From Candidatus Kapaibacterium sp. (GTDB lineage Bacteria > Bacteroidota > Ignavibacteria > Kapaibacteriales > NICIL-2), in assembly GCA_026003475.1 (NCBI GenBank), contig BPHJ01000001.1:1425189-1489188 (forward strand): a stretch of 64,000 nt of DNA, in the 5' to 3' direction. Below, one piece after another: positions 26,065-34,510 of the stretch. Made by a program: the position numbers and the translations under genes. Positions within the stretch are counted from its first letter, which is position 1, and each line of letters begins with the position of its first letter. The notes under the pieces are model-generated. The model made no database searches, had not been told where the DNA came from, and worked only from the letters and a program-made list of their open reading frames with translations.

Positions 26065-27201
26065 CTATGCACTCGAGCGTTGGGGGAACAACACAATATG
26101 CAGGTCATCGCCGGCACGACTGATTGCATGGTAGTGCCACCGCGGAGCAGCGCTGAGGGACTCAACTGCAAGCCGGCCAAATGCGCCAATCCCTGCTCCC
26201 AGCAGCATCGGCGCAACAAACAGGTGCAACTCATCCAACAACCCATCGGCAACACACCCCGAGAGCACTTCTTGTCCACCTTCAACCAGAACAGAACTCA
26301 CCAGTAACTCCTCGCCAAGCACATCGAACACCGCAGCCAGTGATAGGCGTCCTTTCTCATCGAGCGGAACAGGAAGAACCATCACACCGCGTCGTTTGAG
26401 CAGTTCCGCGGTGGAAGTTACAGCTGCTTGTGGCGAGGTGCAGACAACAGTCCGCATGCGGTGCGAGTCGGAAAACACGCGATGCGTGGGGGCAAGCCGA
26501 AGATGCGTGTCAAGCACAATTCGCCGTGGCATCTTTCCGCGTACCAAGCGCGGGCCCAAGTGCGGATCATCTCGTTGAACAGTTCCGCGCCCAACCAACA
26601 CCGCATCAACTTCTGCTCGGAGGGCATGGCTGCGGCGACGGGACTCTTCGCCGCTGATCCAGACAGACGCACCATCACGCGTAGCAATACATCCATCGAG
26701 CGAAATTGCTGCCTTCCCGATCACGTATGGCTTGCCTGTTGTGACATGCTTGACAAAGAAGCGGTTGAGCCACCAGCATTCTTGCTCTCGAACGCCGACG
26801 GTCACCTCGATGCCGGCTTGCTGGAGCTTTTCAAGGCCACCGCCTGCTGCTGGGTTGGGATCGCGCATTCCAATCACCACCCGCCGGATACCGCGCTCCG
26901 GATCGAGCGTGCCGTCTGGGCGGCGTTTGGTTGCAATGATTGCGTCGGTGCAGGGCGGTTGTTTACCATGGTGAGCACACGGCTCAAGCGTAACGACAAG
27001 CGTTGCCCCATCGAGTGACGAGCGAGCGCTGGTGAGCGCATGAACTTCTGCATGCATTCCCCCGAAGTGATCGTGCCACCCTTCGGCAATGATCTCTCCA
27101 TCGCGAAGGATCACACATCCCACCCGGGGATTGGGGCTAACCTTGCCAGTGCCACGCAGGGCCAGCTCGAGCGCCCTCCCCATCGCCTGATACTCCGTCA
27201 T
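26065..27201 (-). CDS. ribD: bifunctional diaminohydroxyphosphoribosylaminopyrimidine deaminase / 5-amino-6-(5-phosphoribosylamino)uracil reductase
   Basis: A 378-aa riboflavin-pathway enzyme. The N-terminal deaminase has the zinc site HAEVHAL and LEPCAHHGKQPPCTDAI, and the substrate motif KVSPNPRVGCVILRDGEII. The C-terminal reductase begins around residue 150 (GKPYVIGKAAISLDGCIATR) with SGEESRRRSHALRAEVDAVL, VGRGTVQRDDP and SSVLVEGGQEVLSG. The ATG overlaps the stop of the upstream lipoprotein gene by 4 bp, and the downstream solenoid gene starts immediately after its stop. Other rib genes are not in the window. Confidence 0.96.
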   Translation of the reverse strand: MTEYQAMGRALELALRGTGKVSPNPRVGCVILRDGEIIAEGWHDHFGGMHAEVHALTSARSSLDGATLVVTLEPCAHHGKQPPCTDAIIATKRRPDGTLDPERGIRRVVIGMRDPNPAAGGGLEKLQQAGIEVTVGVREQECWWLNRFFVKHVTTGKPYVIGKAAISLDGCIATRDGASVWISGEESRRRSHALRAEVDAVLVGRGTVQRDDPHLGPRLVRGKMPRRIVLDTHLRLAPTHRVFSDSHRMRTVVCTSPQAAVTSTAELLKRRGVMVLPVPLDEKGRLSLAAVFDVLGEELLVSSVLVEGGQEVLSGCVADGLLDELHLFVAPMLLGAGIGAFGRLAVESLSAAPRWHYHAISRAGDDLHIVLFPQRSSA

Positions 27202-28046
27202 CGCGCTCTACCCTGCCAATCGAATGACACGCGGGCTGTGTACGGATACGGCTTTGCAACAAGCGACAGTACCGCTGTATAGCGCCCTGGTGGGAGTATG
27301 TCCCCAGCATTGTCGTAGCCGAGCCACTCGAACGTGTAGCGCTTGAACTCACCTGCAATGCGTGGTTCGACCGGATAGATTGCTTGCAGGTAATCGATCC
27401 CGTGGTTGCTACTAAATCGAAGGTTACCATTCTGATCGAAAATCTCCACGCGGAAGCGCTCACTGGTGGGATGGTAATCTTCGCCAAAACCGCGGTGCCG
27501 CTGTGCCAGTAGAGCAAACGTAATGCTCGAATCAGTCTGCTCGTCAATAAATGGTGTCACGGTCACGAAAGGCTTGATTGAGTCCGGTGGTAAATGGAAG
27601 GCCGTATCTACTGCAATCGCATATTGCTGGTGTTGCAGCGTCGTCGCTTCAAAGATGCAGCGTACCGAATCCAAGGGCAGTCCCAGTGGATTCGACCACC
27701 GGCCATAGCCTTCGGTGGTAATGGTGTCGATTTTCTCCCGAAGACCACTGCTCCCATTGACAAGCGGCAAATACAGGAGCGTATCGAACCTGGCACGCCC
27801 GCGGAGCTGCAATCGTACCCGCAACGTATCAATGCTGAATACAAAGTGGTGGAGTGGCGATGTGGTGTCGCGGAGAGTGGCAAACTGAACCTCGACGTTG
27901 AGACCACCGCGCATGAATTGAACGTTCGTTGACGGCAGCACAGGTGGTCGAGGAATAGCAACCGACGGTGGCGGTGGCGGCGCTGCACTGCGACAGCCCG
28001 CAATCACTACAACCACAATCGTACCGATAACTCGCGTGAGCTCCAT
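27198..28046 (-). CDS. lipoprotein with BsuPI-like domain
   Basis: A 282-aa protein. The start at 28046 (MELTRVIGTIVVVVIAGC) gives a lipoprotein signal with lipobox VIAGC and is followed by a Pro-rich stretch. The last 100 residues, with FRVEIFDQNGNLRFSSNHG, RYTFEWLGYDNAGDILPPGR and YTAVLSLVAKPYP, match the layout of the BsuPI intracellular proteinase inhibitor domain (PF12690 type), an Ig-like fold often found in secreted proteins of this group. An upstream Ig-like half (about 50-150) may be a second copy. The function is unknown. It is cotranscribed with ribD (ATGA overlap), and its promoter lies at the terminator of rplY. Confidence 0.75.
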   Translation of the reverse strand: MELTRVIGTIVVVVIAGCRSAAPPPPPSVAIPRPPVLPSTNVQFMRGGLNVEVQFATLRDTTSPLHHFVFSIDTLRVRLQLRGRARFDTLLYLPLVNGSSGLREKIDTITTEGYGRWSNPLGLPLDSVRCIFEATTLQHQQYAIAVDTAFHLPPDSIKPFVTVTPFIDEQTDSSITFALLAQRHRGFGEDYHPTSERFRVEIFDQNGNLRFSSNHGIDYLQAIYPVEPRIAGEFKRYTFEWLGYDNAGDILPPGRYTAVLSLVAKPYPYTARVSFDWQGRAR

Positions 28047-28073
28047 TGGATATCCTCGAACACAACAACGTTC

Positions 28074-28081
28074 AAAAATGC
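28074..28081 (-). promoter_or_regulatory. -7-like element upstream of the BsuPI lipoprotein-ribD operon
   Basis: Minus strand CATTTTTG, 28 nt before the ATG at 28046, one mismatch from TAnnTTTG. The same T-run serves as the tail of the rplY terminator, so stop and restart signals are superimposed. Confidence 0.45.
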
Positions 28082-28112
28082 AACAGGGAGCAACCAGTGG
28101 TCTGCTCCCTGT
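28074..28112 (-). terminator. Rho-independent terminator after rplY
   Basis: On the minus strand a perfect 10-bp stem ACAGGGAGCA/TGCTCCCTGT with a 10-nt loop is followed by TGCATTTTTG. It lies about 24 nt downstream of the rplY stop. Confidence 0.7.
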
Positions 28113-28135
28113 CACCTGCAATGGCAGTGCAGCCT

Positions 28136-28771
28136 TTATTCCTGTTCAGCTTTCTTGCCTTTTTGTGCCACCAACTCCGGTTCAGTTGGCTGCGATAGTT
28201 CCGTTGCTGTTTCCTCCGCAACACGCTTGGCAATGACAGCGGCAATGGCAACTTCCGGTGGATGACGGAAGGTTACACCAGGCATCTGAATATCACCAAC
28301 GTGGATAGATTGCCCAATGCGTAGAGCGGAAACATCCACTTCGATGTGTTCCGGTAGATCCGCTGGCTTACAGACAACCGTCAGCTTGTGTAGGAGCTGT
28401 TCGAGCATTCCGCCTTGCTCATGAACGCCGACTGGTGTTCCGACCAGATGCACTGGCACTTCGAATTCGATGGTTCGATCAGCACTGATGCCGTAGAGAT
28501 CGAAATGCACGATAGCATCGCTGACCGGATCGAACGAGACATCCTTGAGGATGCACTCATAGGGGGTCGGATGCCCTTCGATTTCCAGCCGCACAACATG
28601 CGACTCGCTGGTATAGACCAGCCGACTTAGCGCCAACGACTTGACAGCAATAGGAATCGGCTCGGTACCAGGCGTGTAGAAGATGCCGGGCACCAATCCG
28701 GTGCGGCGAAGTTGCTTGGCTTGTTGTTTTCCAGTCGGGCGCTTGACCGCGCTCACAACAAATTCACTCAT
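28136..28771 (-). CDS. rplY: 50S ribosomal protein L25/TL5 (Ctc form)
   Basis: A 211-aa long-form L25 that binds 5S rRNA. The N-terminal L25 domain opens EFVVSAVKRPTGKQQAKQLR and GLVPGIFYTPGTEPIPIAVK, with the FDPVSDAIVHFDLYGISAD segment. The C-terminal TL5 beta domain follows (VPVHLVGTPVGVHEQGGMLE, LPEHIEVDVSALRIGQSIHV). The acidic tail ending GKKAEQE is usual for the family. It follows prs by 23 bp, a common neighbour pair (prs-rplY, often with pth), but pth is not next to it here; a terminator follows instead. Confidence 0.95.
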   Translation of the reverse strand: MSEFVVSAVKRPTGKQQAKQLRRTGLVPGIFYTPGTEPIPIAVKSLALSRLVYTSESHVVRLEIEGHPTPYECILKDVSFDPVSDAIVHFDLYGISADRTIEFEVPVHLVGTPVGVHEQGGMLEQLLHKLTVVCKPADLPEHIEVDVSALRIGQSIHVGDIQMPGVTFRHPPEVAIAAVIAKRVAEETATELSQPTEPELVAQKGKKAEQE

Positions 28772-28794
28772 GGGTCTTGCCTTGTGACAGTGTT

Positions 28795-29787
28795 TTACCG
28801 AATGATGTCGAAGAGGGATGAGATGGATTCGTTTCGATGCGTTCGTAAAATAGCTTCCGCCAGCATGGTCGCCACCGAGACAACCCGAACTTTCGGCGAT
28901 GGACGCCGCAGCGGTATGGTATCGGTCACATAGACGCGCTCAATGTCGGCGCAGGATTCGATTGCCTCGAGCGCATGGCCGGAAAACACCGCATGCGTAC
29001 AGGCGCCGATAATGGTCCGTGCGCCGTGAGCTTTGAGCGTGCGCGCGCACGTGACGAACGTTCCGCCGGTATCCACCAAATCATCGACAATAACGACGTC
29101 CTTGCCCTCAACATCGCCAATGACGGTCATTACCTCGCTCACATTTGGTGCGGGGCGGCGCTTATCCACAAGCACTAAGTCGGCATTGAGCCGTTTGGCA
29201 TAGGCTCGGGCAGTTTTTGCTCCGCCAACATCAGGAGATGCCACCGCCAGATTATCGAGCGCTTCTTCCTCGAGTACCGGTAGCAGAACCCGCGACGCGT
29301 AGAGGTGATCGAGCGGAATATCAAAAAATCCCTGAAGCTGTGGCGTGTGCAAGTCAATCGTGATAACGCGGTCGGCACCAGCGACGGTGAGCAAATTCGC
29401 CACCAGTTTTGCGCTGATTGACACTCGCGGTTGGTCCTTGCGGTCCTGCCGCGCATAGCCGAAGTAGGGTATGACCGCAGTAATCCGCGATGCCGAGGCT
29501 CGCCGTGCAGCATCCACCAAGATCAACAGCTCCATCAGATTATCCGCTGGCGCGTAGGTGGATTGAATGATGAACAGATCCACCCCGCGAATATTCTCCT
29601 CGTACTTGACCCATATCTCGCCGTCGCTGAAATTGCGGATAGTCACGCCGGCTAACTCAAGCCCAGCAGCCTGGGCGACGTGTTGCGCCAGCACTGGATG
29701 CGAGCGTCCAGCAACAATCTTGATTTCTGACGGGACAATCCCCTCGTGCAGGGGATGCAGCGCAGATGCAACAGATGGCTGGCTCAT
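28795..29787 (-). CDS. prs: ribose-phosphate pyrophosphokinase (PRPP synthetase)
   Basis: A 330-aa class I PRPP synthetase making PRPP from ribose 5-phosphate and ATP for nucleotide, His and Trp synthesis. Motifs: IKIVAGRSHPVLAQHVAQ, FSDGEIWVKYEENIRG, SRITAVIPYFGYARQDRKDQ (ATP site), TIDLHTPQLQGFFDIPLDHL, the flexible loop DKRRPAPNVSEV and the PRPP loop VIVDDLVDTGGTFV. The start at 29787 is used because the longer frame runs back through tRNA-Gln. The gene begins 53 bp after that tRNA and probably shares its promoter. Confidence 0.96.
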   Translation of the reverse strand: MSQPSVASALHPLHEGIVPSEIKIVAGRSHPVLAQHVAQAAGLELAGVTIRNFSDGEIWVKYEENIRGVDLFIIQSTYAPADNLMELLILVDAARRASASRITAVIPYFGYARQDRKDQPRVSISAKLVANLLTVAGADRVITIDLHTPQLQGFFDIPLDHLYASRVLLPVLEEEALDNLAVASPDVGGAKTARAYAKRLNADLVLVDKRRPAPNVSEVMTVIGDVEGKDVVIVDDLVDTGGTFVTCARTLKAHGARTIIGACTHAVFSGHALEAIESCADIERVYVTDTIPLRRPSPKVRVVSVATMLAEAILRTHRNESISSLFDIIR

Positions 29788-29840
29788 GGGCACAGGACGT
29801 GGGAGAACATGTGTGCTGGCATAGCCAGCATGGTGTGTTG

Positions 29841-29912
29841 CTGGGGCGGCTGGATTCGAACCAACGAATGGCGGATCCAAAGTCCGCTGCCTTGCCACTT
29901 GGCGACGCCCCA
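29841..29912 (-). tRNA. tRNA-Gln (UUG)
   Basis: The minus strand forms a 72-nt cloverleaf. The acceptor is TGGGGCG/CGCCCCA with discriminator G, and position 1 is the U1 typical of tRNA-Gln. The anticodon stem GCGGA/TCCGC encloses CTTTGGA with anticodon TTG. CCA is not encoded. It lies just upstream of prs. Confidence 0.95.
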
Positions 29913-29941
29913 ACCAATGTTGTTCCACCAACGGTGGGCCG

Positions 29942-29949
29942 CAAATATA
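29942..29949 (-). promoter_or_regulatory. -7 promoter element of tRNA-Gln-prs-rplY
   Basis: Minus strand TATATTTG followed by CGG matches TAnnTTTGC exactly. It is 30 nt upstream of the tRNA 5' end, in the short gap after the DUF2520 gene. Confidence 0.6.
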
Positions 29950-29973
29950 CGACGCACACCGGGTACACCTCTG

Positions 29974-30888
29974 TTACATCGGCTGTGGTATGTAGCGCAC
30001 GAGCACTCTCAAAAGCGCGTCTTCATGGAGGGTATCTTGTGCCATTGCTAACGCAAAAAACACGTACTGTCGCAGCAGCATCGGGTAGGGCTGCAAGGCC
30101 GCCAAATGTCGCTCGATCGTTTCAACATCGGCACGAACAACTGGACCAGTTCGCTCAGGCGTTTGATGCGAAGCAATCGCACCAAGAGCGTTCTCGAGAG
30201 TAGCTCGAAGGATCGGAGGGAGAAACAGCGCTGGTGGAATACCGACGGTCTCCGCTGCCTGCATAGCGGTACGAATAGATTCAGTCACAACATTCGACGC
30301 CAGCACTGCTGTCAGGTGGTAAATCGCTTTTTGCTCTGCAGTGATTCGGTGGAGTCGGTAGGGAATGCCACCAGCGTGACGGACGAGCTGCTCAACCACC
30401 GGCAGCACTGCAGCATTCCCCTCGATACCCCACACCGCACCGAAGAGCCACGACGGCTCTGGCGTTGGGATCATCGTGAAAGGATGGGCAGATGCCGTCC
30501 CTGCTCCAAACATCTCAACGGCAGCAAGCTCCGATGCCAGACGAGCCCCCGAAAGATGCAGCACAATTTTGCCGGACAATGCTTCCCCAAAGTGACGAGC
30601 AAGTGCAGTAGCGGCCTCGGCAATTGCTCGATCGGGTACTGCCACGACCACAATGTCGGGCAGAACGGCGATCTCGCTCAGTGTCCCGACGATGGGAACA
30701 GATGGTAGTTGTTGCCGACGTTCGGTGCGTTTCGATGGTGAGCGCGCCACAATCCATGCGAGCACAGATGGTATCGCAGCAGCCAATGCACCGCCTGCTC
30801 GACCACCACCGATGATTCCCACCCGATACGGAAACGCCGATTGCACCGGTGGCAGACGCTGGAGCATTTCCTCAGACGACACAAGCAT
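29974..30888 (-). CDS. Rossmann-fold DUF2520 protein (NADP-dependent oxidoreductase-like)
   Basis: A 304-aa protein. The N-terminal dinucleotide-binding fold starts FPYRVGIIGGGRAGGALAAA (GxGxxG-type loop) with PDIVVVAVPDRAIAEAA. The C-terminal DUF2520 helical domain has GTASAHPFTMIPTPEPSWLF, EQKAIYHLTAVLASNVVTES and GPVVRADVETIERHLAAL. Family members resemble ketopantoate or pyrroline-carboxylate reductases but lack an assigned reaction. The ATG at 30888 shares one base with the cysS stop (TGATG). It is the last gene of the GAF-rnr-cysS run. Confidence 0.88.
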   Translation of the reverse strand: MLVSSEEMLQRLPPVQSAFPYRVGIIGGGRAGGALAAAIPSVLAWIVARSPSKRTERRQQLPSVPIVGTLSEIAVLPDIVVVAVPDRAIAEAATALARHFGEALSGKIVLHLSGARLASELAAVEMFGAGTASAHPFTMIPTPEPSWLFGAVWGIEGNAAVLPVVEQLVRHAGGIPYRLHRITAEQKAIYHLTAVLASNVVTESIRTAMQAAETVGIPPALFLPPILRATLENALGAIASHQTPERTGPVVRADVETIERHLAALQPYPMLLRQYVFFALAMAQDTLHEDALLRVLVRYIPQPM

Positions 30889-32342
30889 CACTCCTCCACG
30901 GGAACAAGGTCATATCCATCACTTCGATCGCGCACGGCGAATCCCTCTTGAGCAATCTGCTGTCGGAGCTGGTCAGCACGAGCAAAGTCGCGCTGCAACC
31001 GAGCTTCCCACCGCTCCTGGGCAAGTTGACGCACACGCTCTGGCACAACCACTAGTGGACGAGGCGCAATCTCCCAGACGCCAACGATACTGTTGAGCTG
31101 CTCGAAAAATTCGAGCAACGCCCGCTGGGCTGATGGCTCCAACTCTACTGCTGGATGCTCACCAATGAACGTAAACAGTGCTGCCAATGCTTTCGGTGTA
31201 TGAAGGTTGTCGGCAAGCTCGGCAAAGACCTGTTGGCGAAGCTTCTCGACGTCGCAGCTCCGACGGCCACTCTGTTCCTGAAGCTGGTAGATGTACTCCT
31301 GCACGCGCCGGCGGGCACGGCGTGCTGCTGCAACACCATCGAACGTGAAGTTGTACACCGACTGATAGTGTGCACCGAGCATTGCATATCGCACATCGAG
31401 CGGATCAAGACCACGCTCGAGAAGATCGGCAAGCGTGTAGAAATTCCCCAACGACTTACTCATCTTCTGTCCTTCGACCTCGAGAAATTCGTTGTGCACC
31501 CAGAACCGTGCTGTCGAGCAGCCATATCCTGCAGCGCTCTGGGCGATTTCATCCTCGTGATGCGGAAAGCGCAAGTCCACACCACCAGTGTGAATATCGA
31601 ACGGCAGTCCCAGCAGCTCATGCCCCATCGCCGAGCACTCAATATGCCATCCGGGACGACCCGGCAACACCTGATCGCCAAGAACCAGATCCCACCACGG
31701 TTCGCCCTCCTTTCGCGCCTTCCATAGCACGAAGTCGGAGACTTCTTCGCGCTCGTACTGATCAGCATCAATACGTGCGCCAGAGACAAAATGCTCTAAG
31801 TCCACAGCAAAGAGCAGCCCGTAGGGATGCTCGCGTATCCACGCAGAAAGGTCGAAATACACGCTCCCACCAGCAACGTAAGCATAGCCATTGCGCCAGA
31901 TTCGCTCGATGAGTTCCATCATCGCTGGAATGTACTCGGTTGCGCGCGGCATTGCGAAGAGGTCCTCCCGCCGAATCCCGATAGCAGCAATGTCGTGGAG
32001 AAAGACCTGCTCATAGTAGCGGGTGAGGCGTCGCAAATTCTCGTGGGGATCAGCAGTTTGTGCACCCATGACGTCTGCTTTCCATGCCGCACTGCCAGGC
32101 TGGCTATCGCGAATGGTTTTGTCGTCAATGTCGGTGATGTTCATCACCCATCGCACCTGATACCCACCAACAATACGCAACACTCGCTGGAGAATATCCG
32201 CACACAGGAATGCGCGAAGATTGCCGATGTGCACATGGTTGTACACCGTTGGCCCGCATGAGTACATGCGAACGCATCCGGCTTCGACGGGCTCGAATTG
32301 CTCAATGGTGCGCGAAAGCGTGTTGTACAGTCGGATTTCCAT
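30888..32342 (-). CDS. cysS: cysteinyl-tRNA synthetase
   Basis: A 484-aa class I synthetase charging tRNA-Cys. The HIGH-type motif is in SCGPTVYNHVHIGNLRAF, with the zinc-binding Cys just before it. Other zinc-site regions are PGWHIECSAMG and FPHHEDEIAQS. The KMSKS loop is EGQKMSKSLGNF. The C-terminal anticodon-binding helices include ARRVQEYIYQL and LQRDFARADQLRQQI. The start at 32342 (MEIRLYNTLSR) is the family start; GTG 32345 and TTG 32354 are alternatives, the latter overlapping the rnr stop. Confidence 0.96.
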   Translation of the reverse strand: MEIRLYNTLSRTIEQFEPVEAGCVRMYSCGPTVYNHVHIGNLRAFLCADILQRVLRIVGGYQVRWVMNITDIDDKTIRDSQPGSAAWKADVMGAQTADPHENLRRLTRYYEQVFLHDIAAIGIRREDLFAMPRATEYIPAMMELIERIWRNGYAYVAGGSVYFDLSAWIREHPYGLLFAVDLEHFVSGARIDADQYEREEVSDFVLWKARKEGEPWWDLVLGDQVLPGRPGWHIECSAMGHELLGLPFDIHTGGVDLRFPHHEDEIAQSAAGYGCSTARFWVHNEFLEVEGQKMSKSLGNFYTLADLLERGLDPLDVRYAMLGAHYQSVYNFTFDGVAAARRARRRVQEYIYQLQEQSGRRSCDVEKLRQQVFAELADNLHTPKALAALFTFIGEHPAVELEPSAQRALLEFFEQLNSIVGVWEIAPRPLVVVPERVRQLAQERWEARLQRDFARADQLRQQIAQEGFAVRDRSDGYDLVPVEE

Positions 32343-32350
32343 CACGTGCT

Positions 32351-34501
32351 TCAATGGGTTGGAGGACCAACATAGCGAAAATCAATTTGGCGGCGTCCGA
32401 TGTGCACCTGTTCCAGACGGACACGTATCCGTTTGCCCAACTGGAACAGTTCACCGTGGTGTCGCCCCACGAGGGCATAGCGTTCCTGATCGAACAGGTA
32501 GCGATCCCGCGGTAACCACCGCACCGGACAGAGTCCTTCGGCAAAGATGTCGTCGCAGAGTACAAAAACACCGAACTCGGCCACGCCGGTGATCGTCGCA
32601 TTGAACTCAGCGCTCTCATAGGCGCGAGCGAGCAGAATTTGCGCCACCTTTTGGGATGCACGCTCGGCTTCGACAGCAGTGCGTTCGCGTTCGGAACAGT
32701 GCTCGGCAATGGGATCAAGCCGATCGCGATGGTAGGCAATCCGCTGCGCCGAGGGTTTGCCCAGCGCATACTCTTTGAGCAACCGGTGCACGACAAGGTC
32801 TGGATACCGGCGAATTGGCGAGGTAAAGTGGGTGTAGTCTCGGAAGCCCAAACCGTAGTGTCCGATGTTGGTACTCGAATAATGTGCCTTCGCCATCGAG
32901 CGAAGCAACACCATGTTCACCACCGCTGCTTCAGGACGTTCGGACACCTGCTCGAGGATTCGGTTGATGTCGAAGGCGCTGAGCTGCGTCCGATTCGGTG
33001 GCACCTCAATCCCAAGGGTCTGCACAAAGGCAATCGCCATCCGCAACTTTTCTGCATCGGGCTGATCATGGACGCGATAGAGGAACGGCAGTCCACCCCG
33101 TACGCGCCATGTTTTCGCAAGAGCAGTAACGTGTTCGGTCACACACCGATTGGCTGCGAGCATACATTCCTCGACTAAACGGGTAGCGTTCGTCGAGCCC
33201 TTCAGGTAAGCGCGGACAGGATTTCCCAACTGGTCGAGCTCGAAGCGCAGTTCCATCGTCGAAAAATCAATGCCCCCACTGGCGAAGCGGCGCTGCCGCA
33301 GCGTGGTCGCCAGCTTCTGGAGCGCTTGGAGCAGTTCGGCATGATCACCTTCGCCACGGCTCAGGATGTGGTCAACCTCTTCGTAGGTAAACCGGCGCTT
33401 ACTACAAATCGTGCTTTCGGTGATCTGGTATCCAACTCGAGTCCCGTCGGGAGCAAATTCCATGAGCACCGAAAAAGCGCAGCGATCTTTGCCCGGTACA
33501 AGGGAGCAAATGTCGTTGGAAAGCTGTTCCGGAAGCATCGGGACAACACCGCTGACTAAGTACACGCTCGTTGCGCGTTCGAGTGCTTCGCGATCGAGCG
33601 GAGAATCGGCGGGAACATAGGCACTGACGTCGGCAATGTGGACACCAAGCTGCAGGTTCCCATTCGGAAGGTGCGTGAGCGAGAGCGCATCGTCGAAATC
33701 TTTTGCATCCGGTGGATCAATCGTCACAATTTCCCACGAGCGAAAATCGTGGCGCATGCCGCTTGTTATGGGCTGCGTTGCCATTGTGCGCGCAACGACT
33801 ATCGCTGGCTCCGGAAAGGAGCGCGGGAGCTGAAACTCGCGGTAGATGCTCTCAAACTCGGACCACGCACTGCCACTCCGGCCAATGACGTCGGTGATGA
33901 TGACTTGCGGGTTCTGTTGGGGAGAATCCCATCGGAGTAACCGCGCGATGACTTTGTCGCCCGGTTTCGCACTGCCCAAATGGTCAGCAGCAACGAGGAA
34001 GTCGAACGGATACACCGCTTCATCGGGGACAACGAAATAGAAGCTGCCATCGTACTGGAGCGTGCCGGAGATCGGAGCCTGGCTTCGTTCGAGGATGCGG
34101 ACAATCTCGCCACGGGGTTGCTTGCGTGGTGGTGTTGGTAACAATCGCACCTCGACGATATCCCCATGCAATGCTGTCCCCGCGTAGCGGCGACGCACGT
34201 GAATCCGTGGGAGCTTTTTGTCAGCAGTCTCGACGTAGCTTGCACCGTCGGCTTCGACGACGAAGCGACCGCGGAAGAATGTATGCTCGGTTCCTGCCAG
34301 TGCAAAACGGCGGCGGCGTGAACGGACCAGCACGCCCTCCTCGACAAGCTCAAGCACCGTCTCGCGCAACGATTCATACGCTGGTGATTCCGACGAGACC
34401 CCAAAGGCTGCAGCAATATCATGGAGAAGCAACGCTTGGCCGTGTTTAACAAAGAGTTCAAGCACCTTCCGGCGGAGGTCGTCGGTCGAGGTCATAGCCA
34501 T
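32351..34501 (-). CDS. rnr: ribonuclease R (RNB/VacB family 3'-5' exoribonuclease)
   Basis: A 716-aa exoribonuclease that degrades structured RNA. An N-terminal winged-helix region (LRRKVLELFVKHGQALLLHD) and two cold-shock OB domains (about 75-215) precede the RNB catalytic domain. RNB carries the four-Asp cluster in IDPPDAKDFDDALSL, then GVHIADVSAYVPADSPLDRE, HYGLGFRDYTHFTSPIRRYP and DLVVHRLL. A C-terminal S1 domain (ITGVAEFGVFVLCDDIFAEG) follows; the basic tail seen in enterobacterial RNase R is short. It begins 9 bp after the GAF/GGDEF gene and is followed by cysS. Confidence 0.95.
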   Translation of the reverse strand: MAMTSTDDLRRKVLELFVKHGQALLLHDIAAAFGVSSESPAYESLRETVLELVEEGVLVRSRRRRFALAGTEHTFFRGRFVVEADGASYVETADKKLPRIHVRRRYAGTALHGDIVEVRLLPTPPRKQPRGEIVRILERSQAPISGTLQYDGSFYFVVPDEAVYPFDFLVAADHLGSAKPGDKVIARLLRWDSPQQNPQVIITDVIGRSGSAWSEFESIYREFQLPRSFPEPAIVVARTMATQPITSGMRHDFRSWEIVTIDPPDAKDFDDALSLTHLPNGNLQLGVHIADVSAYVPADSPLDREALERATSVYLVSGVVPMLPEQLSNDICSLVPGKDRCAFSVLMEFAPDGTRVGYQITESTICSKRRFTYEEVDHILSRGEGDHAELLQALQKLATTLRQRRFASGGIDFSTMELRFELDQLGNPVRAYLKGSTNATRLVEECMLAANRCVTEHVTALAKTWRVRGGLPFLYRVHDQPDAEKLRMAIAFVQTLGIEVPPNRTQLSAFDINRILEQVSERPEAAVVNMVLLRSMAKAHYSSTNIGHYGLGFRDYTHFTSPIRRYPDLVVHRLLKEYALGKPSAQRIAYHRDRLDPIAEHCSERERTAVEAERASQKVAQILLARAYESAEFNATITGVAEFGVFVLCDDIFAEGLCPVRWLPRDRYLFDQERYALVGRHHGELFQLGKRIRVRLEQVHIGRRQIDFRYVGPPTH

Positions 34502-34510
34502 ACGGGGGTG

